This document shows, in pieces, positions 22,785 to 34,533 of a DNA stretch of 64,000 nucleotides. A program made the translations under genes and the position numbers. The DNA is from Acorus gramineus (Eukaryota; Streptophyta; Magnoliopsida; Acorales; Acoraceae): contig CM060856.1 of the NCBI GenBank assembly GCA_030737835.1, forward strand, positions 7,649,245-7,713,244, read 5' to 3'. Position 1 is the first letter of the stretch. Each line of letters begins with the position of its first letter. The notes under the pieces are model-generated. The model was not told the DNA's origin, did not search any database, and saw nothing but the letters and a program-made list of their open reading frames with translations.

Positions 22785-23157
22785 ATTGGTTAAAGTTGGG
22801 CTACGCGTAATGCTGGGCTTATCATTTTCCTTAATACATTTTACTATATTTTCAAAAAATGAAAAACTTTTTTAAATATTTTAAGAAAAGAACAAGAGAA
22901 TGCATTTTGGGTTATGATATGATAGTGATTTTTATGGTTATGTATACTTTCTATATTGAATTAATTAAAGATAATGTAAAATTACATGAATTGAGTATAT
23001 ACATTATTTTTATACATGGAGATATGTTTTATGAATAGATAAGTATTCTAAAGAATTCAATTCATGCATTTTTATCTTAAATAAATTAATTAAATTTGTT
23101 GAAGCCAATAATTCGTGCAATCACTTTCAACAACTTTAATATATTTTGAATTTTTCA

Positions 23158-23197
<40 letters not shown>

Positions 23198-25494
23198 AAC
23201 GAAATACCCATGTAAAAAAAGAAAGGTACGAAAGAAGGAGATGTCCCTACATAAGCTACTCAAATCAGAACGAGTAGTGAAACTGAAGCCGAAATTAAAG
23301 GTGGAGGAACAAAAGGAAGGAAACCAAAGGCGGATTCAATCGTTTATCTTAATCGGCACGTGGGTTCATCAACGACATGGGGGCGAAGCATTTTATTCAG
23401 AGATTCGATTAGGTACGTAGTGCAGACTGTAAACATCCAAAACATGAATTATGAGAACCAACAAACAACAAGTTGAGACTCTCATATATATACACCACAT
23501 GCACTCTTTTTTTTCTTTTTTTTAAAAAATAGTGTTTCGAGAGATGATATCTGTGGATAAGCATGTGGTTTTGGTGATCTCTGCAGCTGTGTTTCTTTGT
23601 CTCCAATTGACACCCTGAATTGTTTCTTATCAGAGTCAAGTGAGTGTGACAACTTTCGTACATATATTCTTCACATATAGTGATATATTATTGCATTTCT
23701 GTCGGACGTTTAAAACATATATATATAATTTGATATTAGAACAGAAGACTAACACGACACTCCGCATGTGAGATAATAAATTTTGCAGGGGAAATAACTT
23801 TTGCATTGGACTAAATCATGTTCATATAAATATTTAATTGAACTGAATAATTGAAGAATTAATGAATTGAACTAAAACATTCATTAATCAAACTAAACAA
23901 AGTGATAACAAAAATGAATTTTATTTAATTTTATAACCTTAAATTAAACTAATTAAAAAAAAACTTGCCTTGATTAACTAATCCCAGTTTACATAAGGCT
24001 TCAATTGAACTGAATAAACTATATAAATCAAACTGAATCATAAGATCTAAACTCATCATATGAAAAAATAATATTTTACTGGACAAGGAAGATGATTGGA
24101 GTTTGAGACGTGAAAACACTTTCCTTAAAGTGATAATTGCCCCCACTCAAACGAGTTTGCTAAAAGGTTCTGGTAATTCACTTTCAGAATATAACACTCT
24201 AGGAAATCTGAAAAACTGATGATCAAACTGTTCCATGAACATGCTTTAAATAAGACTTAAAGCGATGCCTTAGCGATCTTTCATAATTTCAGTTATCACC
24301 ATTGAAGAGGTGTGCTAAGTGCGCCTAATAATTCGTCTACGCATGCGTAAGTGCATACACGTGTAGCATGTTTGGTCCTTTATTTTTTCCAAAACATCAT
24401 TTTAAAAATGTGTTAATATATTAAGTGAAAAAATATTTTTCCATCTTCCAACGTAGGACTAGTCCCAAGCAATCATTCCACATATTACATAAAATTCTTC
24501 AACGTCATATTTATTTGCAAGCACGCCAAACGCAATAAAAATCAAGATAAAAAAATAAATAACAATTAACTTATCTTGCTAGTTATCTAAAACCACCCTC
24601 ATCAGCTCAGCTGTTGATATATATATGTCATATGCCATCCCTATATGTCTACTTAATTTGAATTCCATGATATCGGTCATCTCTCAATTGTCACGCATCG
24701 TCGTAAGCAACATGTCGACACTGATCTTTATCAATGCGACGACAACATTATAGCTGGATCAATTAATAAATTAACCTTATTTTGATGTTAGATTAAACAA
24801 TATAATGCTGGACCTGTAAAGCAGAGAGATGATTTAAATATAATTACAGCCCGGCCCGCTAAAGTACTGTTTAATTTTGTTTAATCGCAACTCCTATCAT
24901 TGTTAATTATACAATGCTGACAAAGCTATTAAGAATTCTGAGTTAGCTAGGTGTGCTTATTGGAAGATATTTTTATTTATATTGCCCCTTGGAGAGATTG
25001 AAATGTGATCACTGGTCCGCTGAAAATTGGAAACACATTGCACCTGAGATCTAGGTCAAGAATCATGAGTTGTCATCCATCAGTTGTTTATTTAACACTG
25101 TTAACTGAATAATTTAATGGCATATTATAGTAAGGAAGGTATGCAACTTACACTTGATTAAGGGAATAATGTAAATAATATTAAAATAATAGTAAGATGA
25201 ACAATGTATAATAACATTGTTGCATCATTTGATGTGTAATATAATGTGGCATCATATATATATCATGCTTCTTCCCAGAATCTATCACTGAATCCATTCT
25301 TCACGGGAGTTGTTTTTTTTGGGCATATCTCACAAGATATCTCGGCGCTTGAATTGGATATCTTATCATTTTCTGTCCTTCCTAGATCTTTTTAATACAT
25401 AAATATTACTATTAGAAATGAAATTGTAATCCAAGCAAATTCAAACATGTTTTAGATAATTGACATATCTAAGCGGATATTAGTTGGGTGCTCA
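22785..25494. other. AT-rich intergenic DNA with a (TA)n microsatellite
   Basis: No gene is recognised. A pure TA dinucleotide run of about 37 bp spans 23159-23195. The remaining short open frames (23115-23420, 23409-23663) lack any recognisable domain. Confidence 0.55.
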
Positions 25495-25672
25495 GGTGAC
25501 ATGTTATGAGAATATTATGAAAATATTCCGTTAAATTTCAATGAAAATTTTATTCAGAGATAATAACTGAGATTTTATGAGTTTTTAAGGATTTATATAT
25601 TTTTTTTAACTTTGATAAGAATTTATATTAGATAATCTATATTTATAAGGATGTAAATATTTTTAACTTTTA
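25495..25672. mobile_element. Relic single arm of the foldback element family
   Basis: The order GAATATTATGAAAATATTCC, ATTTCAATGAAAATTTTATT, then AAGGATTTATAT and TTTATAAGGATGTAAA parallels the right arm of the element at 18680-19620. No inverted partner is nearby. Confidence 0.5.
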
Positions 25673-26019
25673 TTTTAAATTATCTAAAAAATTGGTCAGT
25701 GTAAAATAAATTCAGGTGACATCCAAATCAGGTCACACTCTACGTAAAAGCCAACAAGTTTCACATGGCACATAAGATTTGTTTCAGGAATGCATGTTTC
25801 ACACAAAAAAGGAAAAACCAAACTGAAACGAATCTAACAAGTTTCACATGGCTTTTCAAACTAGTCCCGATCGATCAAATCAATATTACGGGTGATGTTG
25901 CATTTGATGAATGTATAGTACACTTTATATTATATGGTGGGTTGTACTATTGATGTATGACACGCTACATCCGGGAGCCATAAGAGAAATATCACATATT
26001 AATGATTCACATGCACCGA

Positions 26020-26308
26020 CATGGAGTCTGGATGCGGTCAGTATTGAAATGCACAGTTTATTAATTGAACTATATAGTTTATTAATTAAATTATACAATC
26101 ATATATATTCAATTTTTTATTGAATATTGATTGTATTTAAAAATTTATATTTTATCAATTGTTTACTGTATCAAATAAAAGAGTAAAATATGTACCCAAC
26201 AATTGATTGCGCAATTTGATTTATAAAGTCAGTAATTTGATTAATGGACTATGTAGTTCAATACTAACATAACTGATCAAAACCTGTTCTAACTGGATCT
26301 GGACTCAC
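26020..26308. mobile_element. Palindromic MITE
   Basis: The left end (GGAGTCTGGATGCGGTCAGT) pairs imperfectly with the right end (GTTCTAACTGGATCTGGACTC), and internal stretches CAGTATTGAA and TTCAATACTAA also pair. No target duplication was established. Confidence 0.45.
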
Positions 26309-26789
26309 CAACATTATTCATCTTCTATATAGTGAAGGTGAACTTAAATTGCACATCAACAACAAAAAAAAAAAAATATATTTTATATTTTTAAATGAGC
26401 TACAAAAATACAATTGAACGATTTTTTTTTTAAATTGTCCGAATTGCTATCTATTCTAATATATGTATCTATGAATCTTAAATTTATAGACCAGAATAAA
26501 GTTGCATTTCACCAAGGACTTATAAATATGCAAAATGAAACATATAATTTTTTAGCTTTGCATAGGTAGTCATGTGTACGATTTATTAGAACATATATTT
26601 TTATTATATGAAATATGTGTATATTTTAATAAAATTAAAATATATGAAGATTACACGTGAGTGCTTCTAAAATTATGCAATTTTACAAGGGTCTTTCCTT
26701 TCATTTTTGTTTATATAAGAGAGAGGACATGTGGTTTGGGTTAACGAAAAAGTCATTAAAATAATAATTTATATCTTTTTAAACATTTA

Positions 26790-27320
26790 TCCTCGTATGG
26801 CATGGAATATAAGACAAGAATAATGAAGAATAGATGAGAATAGTTAAAAAAAGTTGTTTGTTTTGATAGAATAAATCCTGATAGTTATGTCTGGATAAGC
26901 TAGAATAAGGTCTGATAACTATTCTTAGGAAATAGTGAAATTGCTTATCAAGGCTTATCTATGCCAATGGATAAAAATACCCTTTTCTGTCATTTTAAAA
27001 AATTTATCTCACCTAACAGAATCACACAGATTCCAAAAACTGTCACATCTATCAAATCAATTATATATCTCTCACATTATTTTTAGGGGGTATAATTGTC
27101 ATTTAAAAAATTATAAACTCTTATTCATCCTTTATCAACAATTTATCATCACTTTATCCAAGGTGAATCAAACAACAAAAAAGTCATTTTTACGTTTTCC
27201 AATAAGAATAACAAAAAAGACAACCAAACAAAAAGTTACTTATTCAATCTGAATTGTTATCTATCCCAGTATAACTATCGATAGCAAATAATCTAACGTC
27301 ACAACCCTGTACAGGGAGTT
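26790..27320 (+). mobile_element. 0.5-kb MITE family, copy A
   Basis: The core runs from GATAGTTATGTCTGGATAAG (26880) to CTATCCCAGTATAACTATC (27279), which are inverted-repeat-like. It is the reverse complement of the better-preserved copy at 55577-56114. The outer ends are degraded, so the limits are approximate. Confidence 0.65.
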
Positions 27321-27744
27321 AAGCTTTTTGAAAGGTTCGACTAACATAAAAAAAAAAATAAGTTTACAAATCTTAATGTATATGGAATAATGGATATTCA
27401 TTATTTATTACTATAAAAGTGTACTCTTAGCACAAGAAAACATTGTCTCACATTATTTTTAGGGAAAAGTCCAAATAACCCCCTGCAAACATGCGGAAAT
27501 CAAAATAACCCCCTGCAAACTTAAAAAATCCAAATAACCCCCTGTAGAAATATATACAAAATCCAAATCACCACCCTGAGTTAAAATATATGAAGATTAC
27601 ACGTGAGTGCTTCTAAAATTATGCAATTTTACAAGGGTCTTTCCTTTCATTTTTGTTTATATAAGAGAGAGGACATGTGGTTTGGGTTAACGAAAAAGTC
27701 ATTAAAATAATAATTTATATCTTTTTAAACATTTACCCCCGTAT

Positions 27745-28265
27745 GACATGGAACATAAGACAAAAATAATAAAGAATGGATGAGAATAACTAAAAAAAAG
27801 TTATTTATTTTGATAGAATAACCCCCGACAGTTATGTCTAGATAAGCTAGAATAAGGCCTGATAATTATTCTTAGAAAATGGTAGAATTGCTTATCAAGA
27901 CTTATCTATGTCAATGGATAAAAATACCATTTTCTGTCATTTTAAAAAATTTATCTCACCTAACAGAATCACACAGATTCCAAAAACTATCACATTTATC
28001 AAATCAATTATATATCTCTCACACTATTCCTAGGGGGTATAATTGTCATTTAAAAAATCATAAACTCTTATTCATCCCTTATCAACAATTTATCATCACT
28101 TTATCTAAGGTGAACCAAACAACAAAAAAGTCATTTTTACGTTTTCCAATAAAAATAACAAAAAAGACAACCAAACAAAAAATTATTTATTCAGTCTGAA
28201 TTGTTATCTATCCCAGTATAACTATCGATAGTAAATAATCTAATGTCACACCCCATTAAAGAGAT
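27745..28265 (+). mobile_element. 0.5-kb MITE family, copy B
   Basis: This is the tandem-duplicate of copy A and differs from it by scattered point changes. Near the right end it keeps GTCACACCCCA, the part of the terminal repeat that copy A has lost. Confidence 0.65.
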
Positions 28266-28407
28266 TAAGCTTTTTGAAAGGTTCGACTAACATAAAAAAA
28301 AATAAGTTTACAAATCTTAATGTATACGGAATAATGGATATTCATTATTTATTACTATAAAAGTGTACTCTTAGCGCAAGAAAACATTTTTCTCACATTA
28401 ATTTTTA

Positions 28408-30766
28408 GGGAAAAATCCAAATAACCCCCTGCAAACATGCGGAAATCAAAATAACCCCCTGCAAACTTCAAAAATCCAAATAACCCCCTGTAGATATACA
28501 CAAAATCCAAATCACCACCCTGAGTTAAATTAACACTAACAGAATTAGAATATTCCTCAACTATTTCGTTATCTAAACCCATTCAAAATTCAACCATCCA
28601 TTTAGGTCCCATAAACTGAAAAAAATCCAAATACCCCCCTACCAAATACCCCTCCCACTCAACCGTCCTCCTTCTTCTTCCTCGAACGTCCACCCCCAAA
28701 TCGACTGTTGCAGATTTCGGGCCGTTGGAGAATCGGCGGTTGAGACCCCCCAAACCGATCATTGAGACCCTCCATCATTGAATATTCTCTCATGTGTATA
28801 AATATGCTCACATTCTCCTATATGTGTATAAATTCCATCCATTGGTTATTCACTGAGTTTCTTTCTCTAACCCATCATCATCAATCACTGTCGATCTCTA
28901 CTGTGTCCTTTGATCCTACAATCACTTTGATGTTGAAATGGTGAGGCATTTCATCTCATGCATTTCATATGTTTGATGAATGCATGAACCAATTGTTATT
29001 GTAATCTTAGTTGTTGTAATTGGTGTTCTGTTACTCCAAAGTATCAAATGAATTATTCTCTTGTGTGTATTACCCAATATACTGCATATTAGTGTTTGAA
29101 GAAATAAAATTTGTAAAATGAAGTGTTTCTATGAATCTGGATGATGTCTACTGGCTGTTAGTGCTCTTTATTATGTGTGTTTATGATATTGGTTGGTTGG
29201 TTTATTTACAATAACAATTGATTAATTATTTGGTGTGGATACTGCATAGAACTTGTTGAGTTTCAGACTGAATATGGATGGATCTGCTTTGGGGAGGATA
29301 ATCATTTCATGGGTGTTCTGCTGCTGCTGTTGTGTTCCATATCAACTCTCTCTCTCTCTCTTCCCTTTTCCTCTAATTTATGGATCTAAACACATCTTAT
29401 TCTTTCTTCTCTTTTTTTTCTTCACTCATCTTATTCTGTTTTTGTTTTTTCTTCTTCTTCACTCATCTTTTATCCAGCTCTCACACCAACCAAAATAAAT
29501 AAATAAATAAAAGAAAGAAAGAACAAATAAGGGCTTGGATATTTGAAACACACCCACCCAAAGAAAAACAAATAAAAGAAAAACAAACACACCTGCTGCT
29601 TGACTATAACACACCTGCTGCTGAATTTTTTTTTTCTTCAAAGAGAGAGAGAGAGAGATCCAGCTGGGTGGATCTGAATGGACCTAGCAAATTGGGTGGA
29701 TCTGAATTATTCAATGTAAAAATTGATTGGCATACTGCATAACCCTGCATTCAAATTGACTGGACACTACATATAGCCAGCCCTGTATACATTTTTCATT
29801 GCAAAAACTAAATAAACAACTATAAAAATACAACATAACCTTGACTCACTAATAAATTGCATACACAATTCATACTTCATATACTATCAGAATACTGCAT
29901 ACATTGTCTTTAAAACTGCATAAATTATCTCAGACTATTTGAACACTGCAGAGAGAAAATTGCAGACATTTCAAACAGCATAAATTGTACAAACTGACTA
30001 CAAACTTCAAAAACTGATTACAAACTTCACAAACTAACTACAAAGTTGTTTAAAACTTGAGTCCATGTCTGATCACATTTACTCCATAGCCCCTCAACAC
30101 CTTCAGATTGTTGATTGCCTGTCAGATTGGTAAACTGTTAAAAGTCACCTTGTACAAGGTGTCTTCATCCATGTTTATGTATGATACACATTTAACACAA
30201 CCCAAAAAAATTCATAACACACAAAAAACTATCCCAAAAACAAATTTTTTTACTAGGTATATGTATTTGAGCAGTATTAATTCCCAAAAAACCAGAAATA
30301 TACTTTCACATATGCAAAGAAGGAGATGTATGCAATACACACATTCAGATATATAGAAAAAAAAATGCACTATGGATCCGAAAGAAAGAACGAATGGATC
30401 CGAGAAGAACGATTCTTTTACTTGAGGTGATCATAGAGAGCTTTGTTGTGATAAGAATATCGGGTGTTGCGATGACGATGAGAATACAATTAGGAGAAAG
30501 TGATTGGAGGAGGTCCGGGCAGCGGCGATGACGGTGATCGAGCAGCGGCGCCGACGGGGGAGACAATGAAGGTGTTATTTGATTTTAAGGTTTCTCAAAT
30601 AATGGGTTAAATGGGGGAGGGTATAATAGTAACTTCAAACATCAGGTTTAAGTCAGGTTAGGCTACAATTAAAGAAACTGACGGAAGGGGTAAATTGGAT
30701 TTTGTATATGTTTATAGGGGGTTATTTGAGGGGGGTTATTTGCATGAGTTTATTTGAATTTTTTCC
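28408..30766. mobile_element. TIR element of about 2.36 kb, possible Pack-type element
   Basis: The left end (GGGAAAAATCCAAATAACCC) and the inverted right end (GGAAAAAATTCAAATAAACT) match, and further words (CAAATAACCCCCT, ATACAAAATCCAA, TTAACACTAACAG / AAACTGACGG) extend the similarity over about 120 bp. Flanks TAATTTTTA and TAATTTTAT are close to a 9-bp target duplication. The interior has a moderately GC-rich stretch near each end (about 28660-28760 and 30370-30570) and no transposase. Those stretches may be captured gene pieces, but I recognise none. Confidence 0.6.
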
Positions 30767-30914
30767 TAATTTTATAGGGAGTATTGCATATCTTACATTC
30801 TCTTCGTTACTTCATATGAAAAAATTTCATATCAATACGTTATGGTATTTTTTTAGCACATATTTAGATAGATGACATGTGAATATCTGTTATGGCTAAT
30901 GAAATTTACTGAAT

Positions 30915-31019
30915 CTTCTCTTGGTGGGATAGGAGAGGTACCCCTTCTTTAGTGAGGGAACTTTGATTCAAGTCTTACCGTTTACTGATAGGAGAAAATT
31001 TGATCAAGAAAAAAAAAAT
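30915..31019 (+). mobile_element. SINE-like copy with A/B-box-like words and poly-A
   Basis: The copy runs TTGGTGGGATAGGAGAGG (A-box-like), GATTCAAGTCTTACC (B-box-like), then GATAGGAGAAAATTTGATCA and an A-run. It matches 53870-53990 (minus), where the B-box word is the better GGTTCGAGTCT. Confidence 0.5.
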
Positions 31020-31124
31020 TATAAAATTTTGATCAATAATTTTTCAAATGATAAATGATTTTTAATCTTTGACGAATGTGTACGCGTCATCCATCCAGAT
31101 CTAATATAAGTGGAATTCTCATCA

Positions 31125-31133
31125 TTAAAGTAT
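31125..31133 (+). other. 9-bp target-site duplication (left)
   Basis: TTAAAGTAT here is repeated exactly at 35355-35363 on the other side of the Mutator-like element. Confidence 0.9.
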
Positions 31134-31571
31134 GGGGAAATTAATTAGAGGTCCCTGGAGATACCATTGTAATAACAATAGGTCCCTTGACTTTTTCTAC
31201 TTTTCTTTAAGTCCCTCCATCCATCCATCTATTTTGTTTAGGTCCTTCCATCCATCCACAGTTAACCCTGCTTTTTTTTCTTCCCTTTTTAACCCCAACA
31301 CCTATCTGATTGATAACAGTGTACGAATATGGTATAACAATGTACTTCGTCTTTTTATATGTACTTCGTCTTTTTATATGTGTGTAACGATGTACACACT
31401 ATGCATAACAGTATACATAGAATAGTCAATATAAATCTATTTAACTTATAATCGAGAACAAGCATTTCAAACATCATTTGAAACTGATATATCAAATATT
31501 TAAATTGATAATAGTGCACGCTTTGTTATTTAAATCACCAACACTGAGTTACAAAATAACCAGAGTAATAT

Positions 31572-32005
31572 TTACATTTGTTGTTTATACAATTTACACT
31601 CTTCTTGGATTTCCTTTATCCGAGTCTCGCTCTCTTTTGCTCTTGAAATGATTTTGGCTACATACTCCCCTCGAAACCTTGGAATATATTGTTGTCTAAA
31701 TTCCATGCAGATTCCCTTTATTATGTGCTCACCGGATTTATACATACCACAATCAATCCTGAAAATGTCATAAATGAATATCATATCACGTACGTGAAAA
31801 TATCGAGCCATGATAATATAGCAATAACACTTACCCATTGGATTGTTGTGAGCATTGGTCATCCTTGTAATTGGCCAGTTAACAACACTGTGCATAAAAT
31901 GGTACAAATTGAAATACATTTTGAGCCACTGAACTTGCACATTGCAATCTCACACTATCAATATAGGATGTATACATCATCAGAAACAAAATAACAATGT
32001 TCCCA
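31572..32005 (-). pseudogene. Ulp1/C48-like SUMO-protease C-terminal remnant
   Basis: Two exons (minus strand) are joined by a GTAAGTG...TTTTCAG intron whose acceptor precedes 31758. Joining them gives QQSNGIDCGMY, the C48 (Ulp1) peptidase motif around the catalytic Cys. It is followed by FRQQYIPRFRGEYVAKII, as in plant Ulp1-like proteins, a short charged helix and a stop at 31572. The upstream exon has an in-frame stop just before LANYKDD, so the gene is broken and the His/Asp part is not found. Ulp1-like genes are known cargo of plant MULEs (the Kaonashi type), which fits the host element. Confidence 0.6.
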
Positions 32006-33535
32006 TATATGATTAAGAGTGCATATATACTTATAACAGTGTACAAGAGGAGCATAACAGAGAAAATATACTGACCAATCTGTATAAGATGAGAATAACA
32101 GAGAAACAATAACAGTGTACGGAAGGAGCATAACAGTGTATAGGAGGAACATGACAATAAATTTTGGAGTTCTTTTGTCATGTGGATATCCTTATAACTA
32201 CAAAGAGTACAAGCAAAACTAGCAAGTTAGATAAACAAGCAATTCTTATATGTGATTCTTATATGTGCCTAACAGCCTAAGTAACCTCTTTCTCATAGTT
32301 GGATACTAAGAAGAAATCACAAGTCCTGGAGATCACAGCTCCAACTATGAACATGTGCCTAACAGCTTAATTAGGTAACTCCTTGAGCATCTAGGTCAAC
32401 ATAAACAATGCCAAAAAAAACAACCAAATTTTTTTTTTTTGATGGAAATGATAGGCATGGGGCCTAAATTGTATTTTAGGGGATGCCCAAAAAAAATAAA
32501 GGATCAATGTTAAACTAATTTCTATATCATATTAGAATTTTGCATATTAAATATAAAATATACACACCAATCTATACAAGAGGAGCGTAATAGAAAAAAT
32601 ATAAAAGTGTCATATAGAGCATAACAGTGTACAGGAGGAGCATAACAGTGTATAAGAGGAACATAAAAGTGTACAAGAGCCTATAGGATGTTGATGCATC
32701 AGAGTATGTAAATATCAAACCAACACTTTCCATTGGAAATCAAACCTTCACAAGCAAATTAACATATAACATAAGTTTAGAGAACATTGCATAGTCACCT
32801 AGGGTTAGGGATACACAACATGATGATATGCCACTAAATTATTTGAATAAGCTGGATCACAATGGCAGTAAGAATTCAATCTAACCAAGAGGCTTTAGTG
32901 TACACATATAGGTTAAGGGTGTACACAGTCTATTTAACAGTGTTTAAAGGGTTTACCTTGTTCCTCGTGGTGGATGGCTTGGATTTGGACTTGGCCCTAG
33001 GTCTTGGTGGATGACTTGGATTTAAACTTTTCCTAGGTCTTGGTGAATGACTTCGGAAGGGTTTTGGTGGGGGACAAAATCTTAGTGGAAGACTTGGGAT
33101 TTGGATGATCTCTAAATGATGATGCTCGGGTCATCCTAGTCCTAGTGAAGGTAAAAGGATCATCCTCATCAGAAAATATGATTTTCTAGTTTCGAGGTTA
33201 GTTGGCTTGATAACTTTAACATGGAGAAATTCAAGAAACCTATGCAATGTAGAAAATATTGAATGCAAGGAACCCTTTAACCCATCCTTCTCAAAGTGCA
33301 TTGAAATTATTTGTCTAAGTACACCCTTAAACATATCTGTGTACACTGTTACCCTTAAACATATCTGTGTACACTGTTATCACCATTAACTCTTTTTTTT
33401 ATCGATTCAACATTTTAAATGAAACCCCAATTGCACATGTGGGTGATAATAAGAAGATATAAAGATTTGAGGGGTTGTTCCTTTTAAGCATCTCCAATGC
33501 ATTGCAGCAAGTGTTTGAGCTTGGAAAAGAAACAC

Positions 33536-33541
<6 letters not shown>

Positions 33542-33576
<35 letters not shown>

Positions 33577-33646
33577 CATGGTTTCTAGGGAGCACAAGAG
33601 AGCTCCTCTGCATGAGAAGCAGCAACTCCTCCGCTCAATCACAAAC
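33542..33646 (+). pseudogene. Captured 5' UTR and first exon of an SCREAM-like bHLH gene
   Basis: A GA dinucleotide tract (33543-33573) is followed by ATG (33578) and MVSREHKRAPLHEKQQLLRS then ITNS, after which a GT donor-like site follows. This closely resembles the N-terminus of plant proteins of the At2g40435/At3g56220 type (MVSREHKR...), small bHLH-like regulators. Only the first about 22 residues are present and no downstream exon was found, so this is a captured fragment. It runs opposite to the two other captured pieces. Confidence 0.65.
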
Positions 33647-34404
33647 TCTTGTATATTAATTCCCCATACATATAGAATTCTGAAGCCTTTCTGAACCCTT
33701 TCTCTCCTCTTCTTATATACTTTTTTATTATTGATGTATATTCTTTATACTCATATTCCCTCCCTCTCCTTGTCCAAATCTTTTCATATGCTATTTGATC
33801 ATATTATAGTATGTAATATAAGTTAATCAATTAAGAGAACCAAAGTCACTGTAGAACCTTAGTTTCTATATGTTTCCACATGTTGATATCTTTTTTATTT
33901 TTCTTAAATGGCCTTTGCTGATAACTATAGAATCTTGTGGTGCAACTATGAAATTTAACTGATTTTTTTTTGTTGGACAAGTAAACAAAACAACAACCAA
34001 AAAAGCCATCAAAGATCAACCAAAACAAACCCATTTTTAATATATCCAAAACCAATCAAACAACCCCCCTTCATGAGATTTAATAAGAAACTCTTCCAAA
34101 GGGTGGGATTCCCCAACCCCCCCCCCCCCCCTTTGAATCAGTTCTTATCTTAAGAGCCATCACTCCTCTTCCATTAGAAGATCCCCACCATATGTAACTG
34201 CAAAAGTACAGAACATCCTTCCGAACATGAAAAAATTACAACATTTATTAACCAAATCATTCAAATGCATCATCCATCTTTAAAAGACCTCATTCACATC
34301 CTTTTCAACCCACCCACCTCTTCTTCTTCTACTACTTTTTTTAACAAAATAATGGTTTTGCTGAACATAAATCAATAAAAAAAAAAATCAATGTCCTTCT
34401 GTAC

Positions 34405-34533
34405 CTGAATAGGAATGTGGCCGACGGTGTGGTTGACGTGGATCGGGTGGTCCGCCACCTCCTTCGCGTCGCGGATCGTTATCATGTCCCGTATCCCAAG
34501 CCAGATCATCGAGTCAACTATTTGATATGAGAG
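34405..34533 (-). pseudogene. Captured UGT80-like sterol glucosyltransferase exon, chimeric
   Basis: A 129-bp open exon (43 codons, phase 0) lies between TTTTCCAG and GTACAG splice sites. Its first half, LSYQIVDSMIWLGIRDMI, is the conserved segment of plant UDP-glucose:sterol glucosyltransferases (UGT80A/B). The second half (TIRDAKEVADHPIHVNHTV then GHIPIQ) does not continue that family, which has NDxRKKKLKLRPVTYLSG there. The exon therefore looks like a fusion of two captured fragments, the second from a GC-rich source I do not recognise. Both splice sites remain intact. Confidence 0.6.

Larger units (their letters stand above)
26635..28524 (+). repeat. Direct tandem duplication, two 0.95-kb units
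   Basis: Unit 1 is 26635-27580 and unit 2 is 27581-28524, over 90% alike by eye. The word TTAAA sits at the left end, at the junction (27581) and at the right end (28525), so the duplication has microhomology at its borders. Each unit contains one copy of the 0.5-kb MITE and the first 120 bp of the TIR element at 28408-30766. The duplication therefore happened after both insertions. Confidence 0.85.

Noticed and set aside
29253..29498. An 81-codon plus-strand frame rich in Leu, Phe and Ser
   Set aside because: It arises from CT- and T-rich runs inside the TIR element, with no start context or homologous domain.
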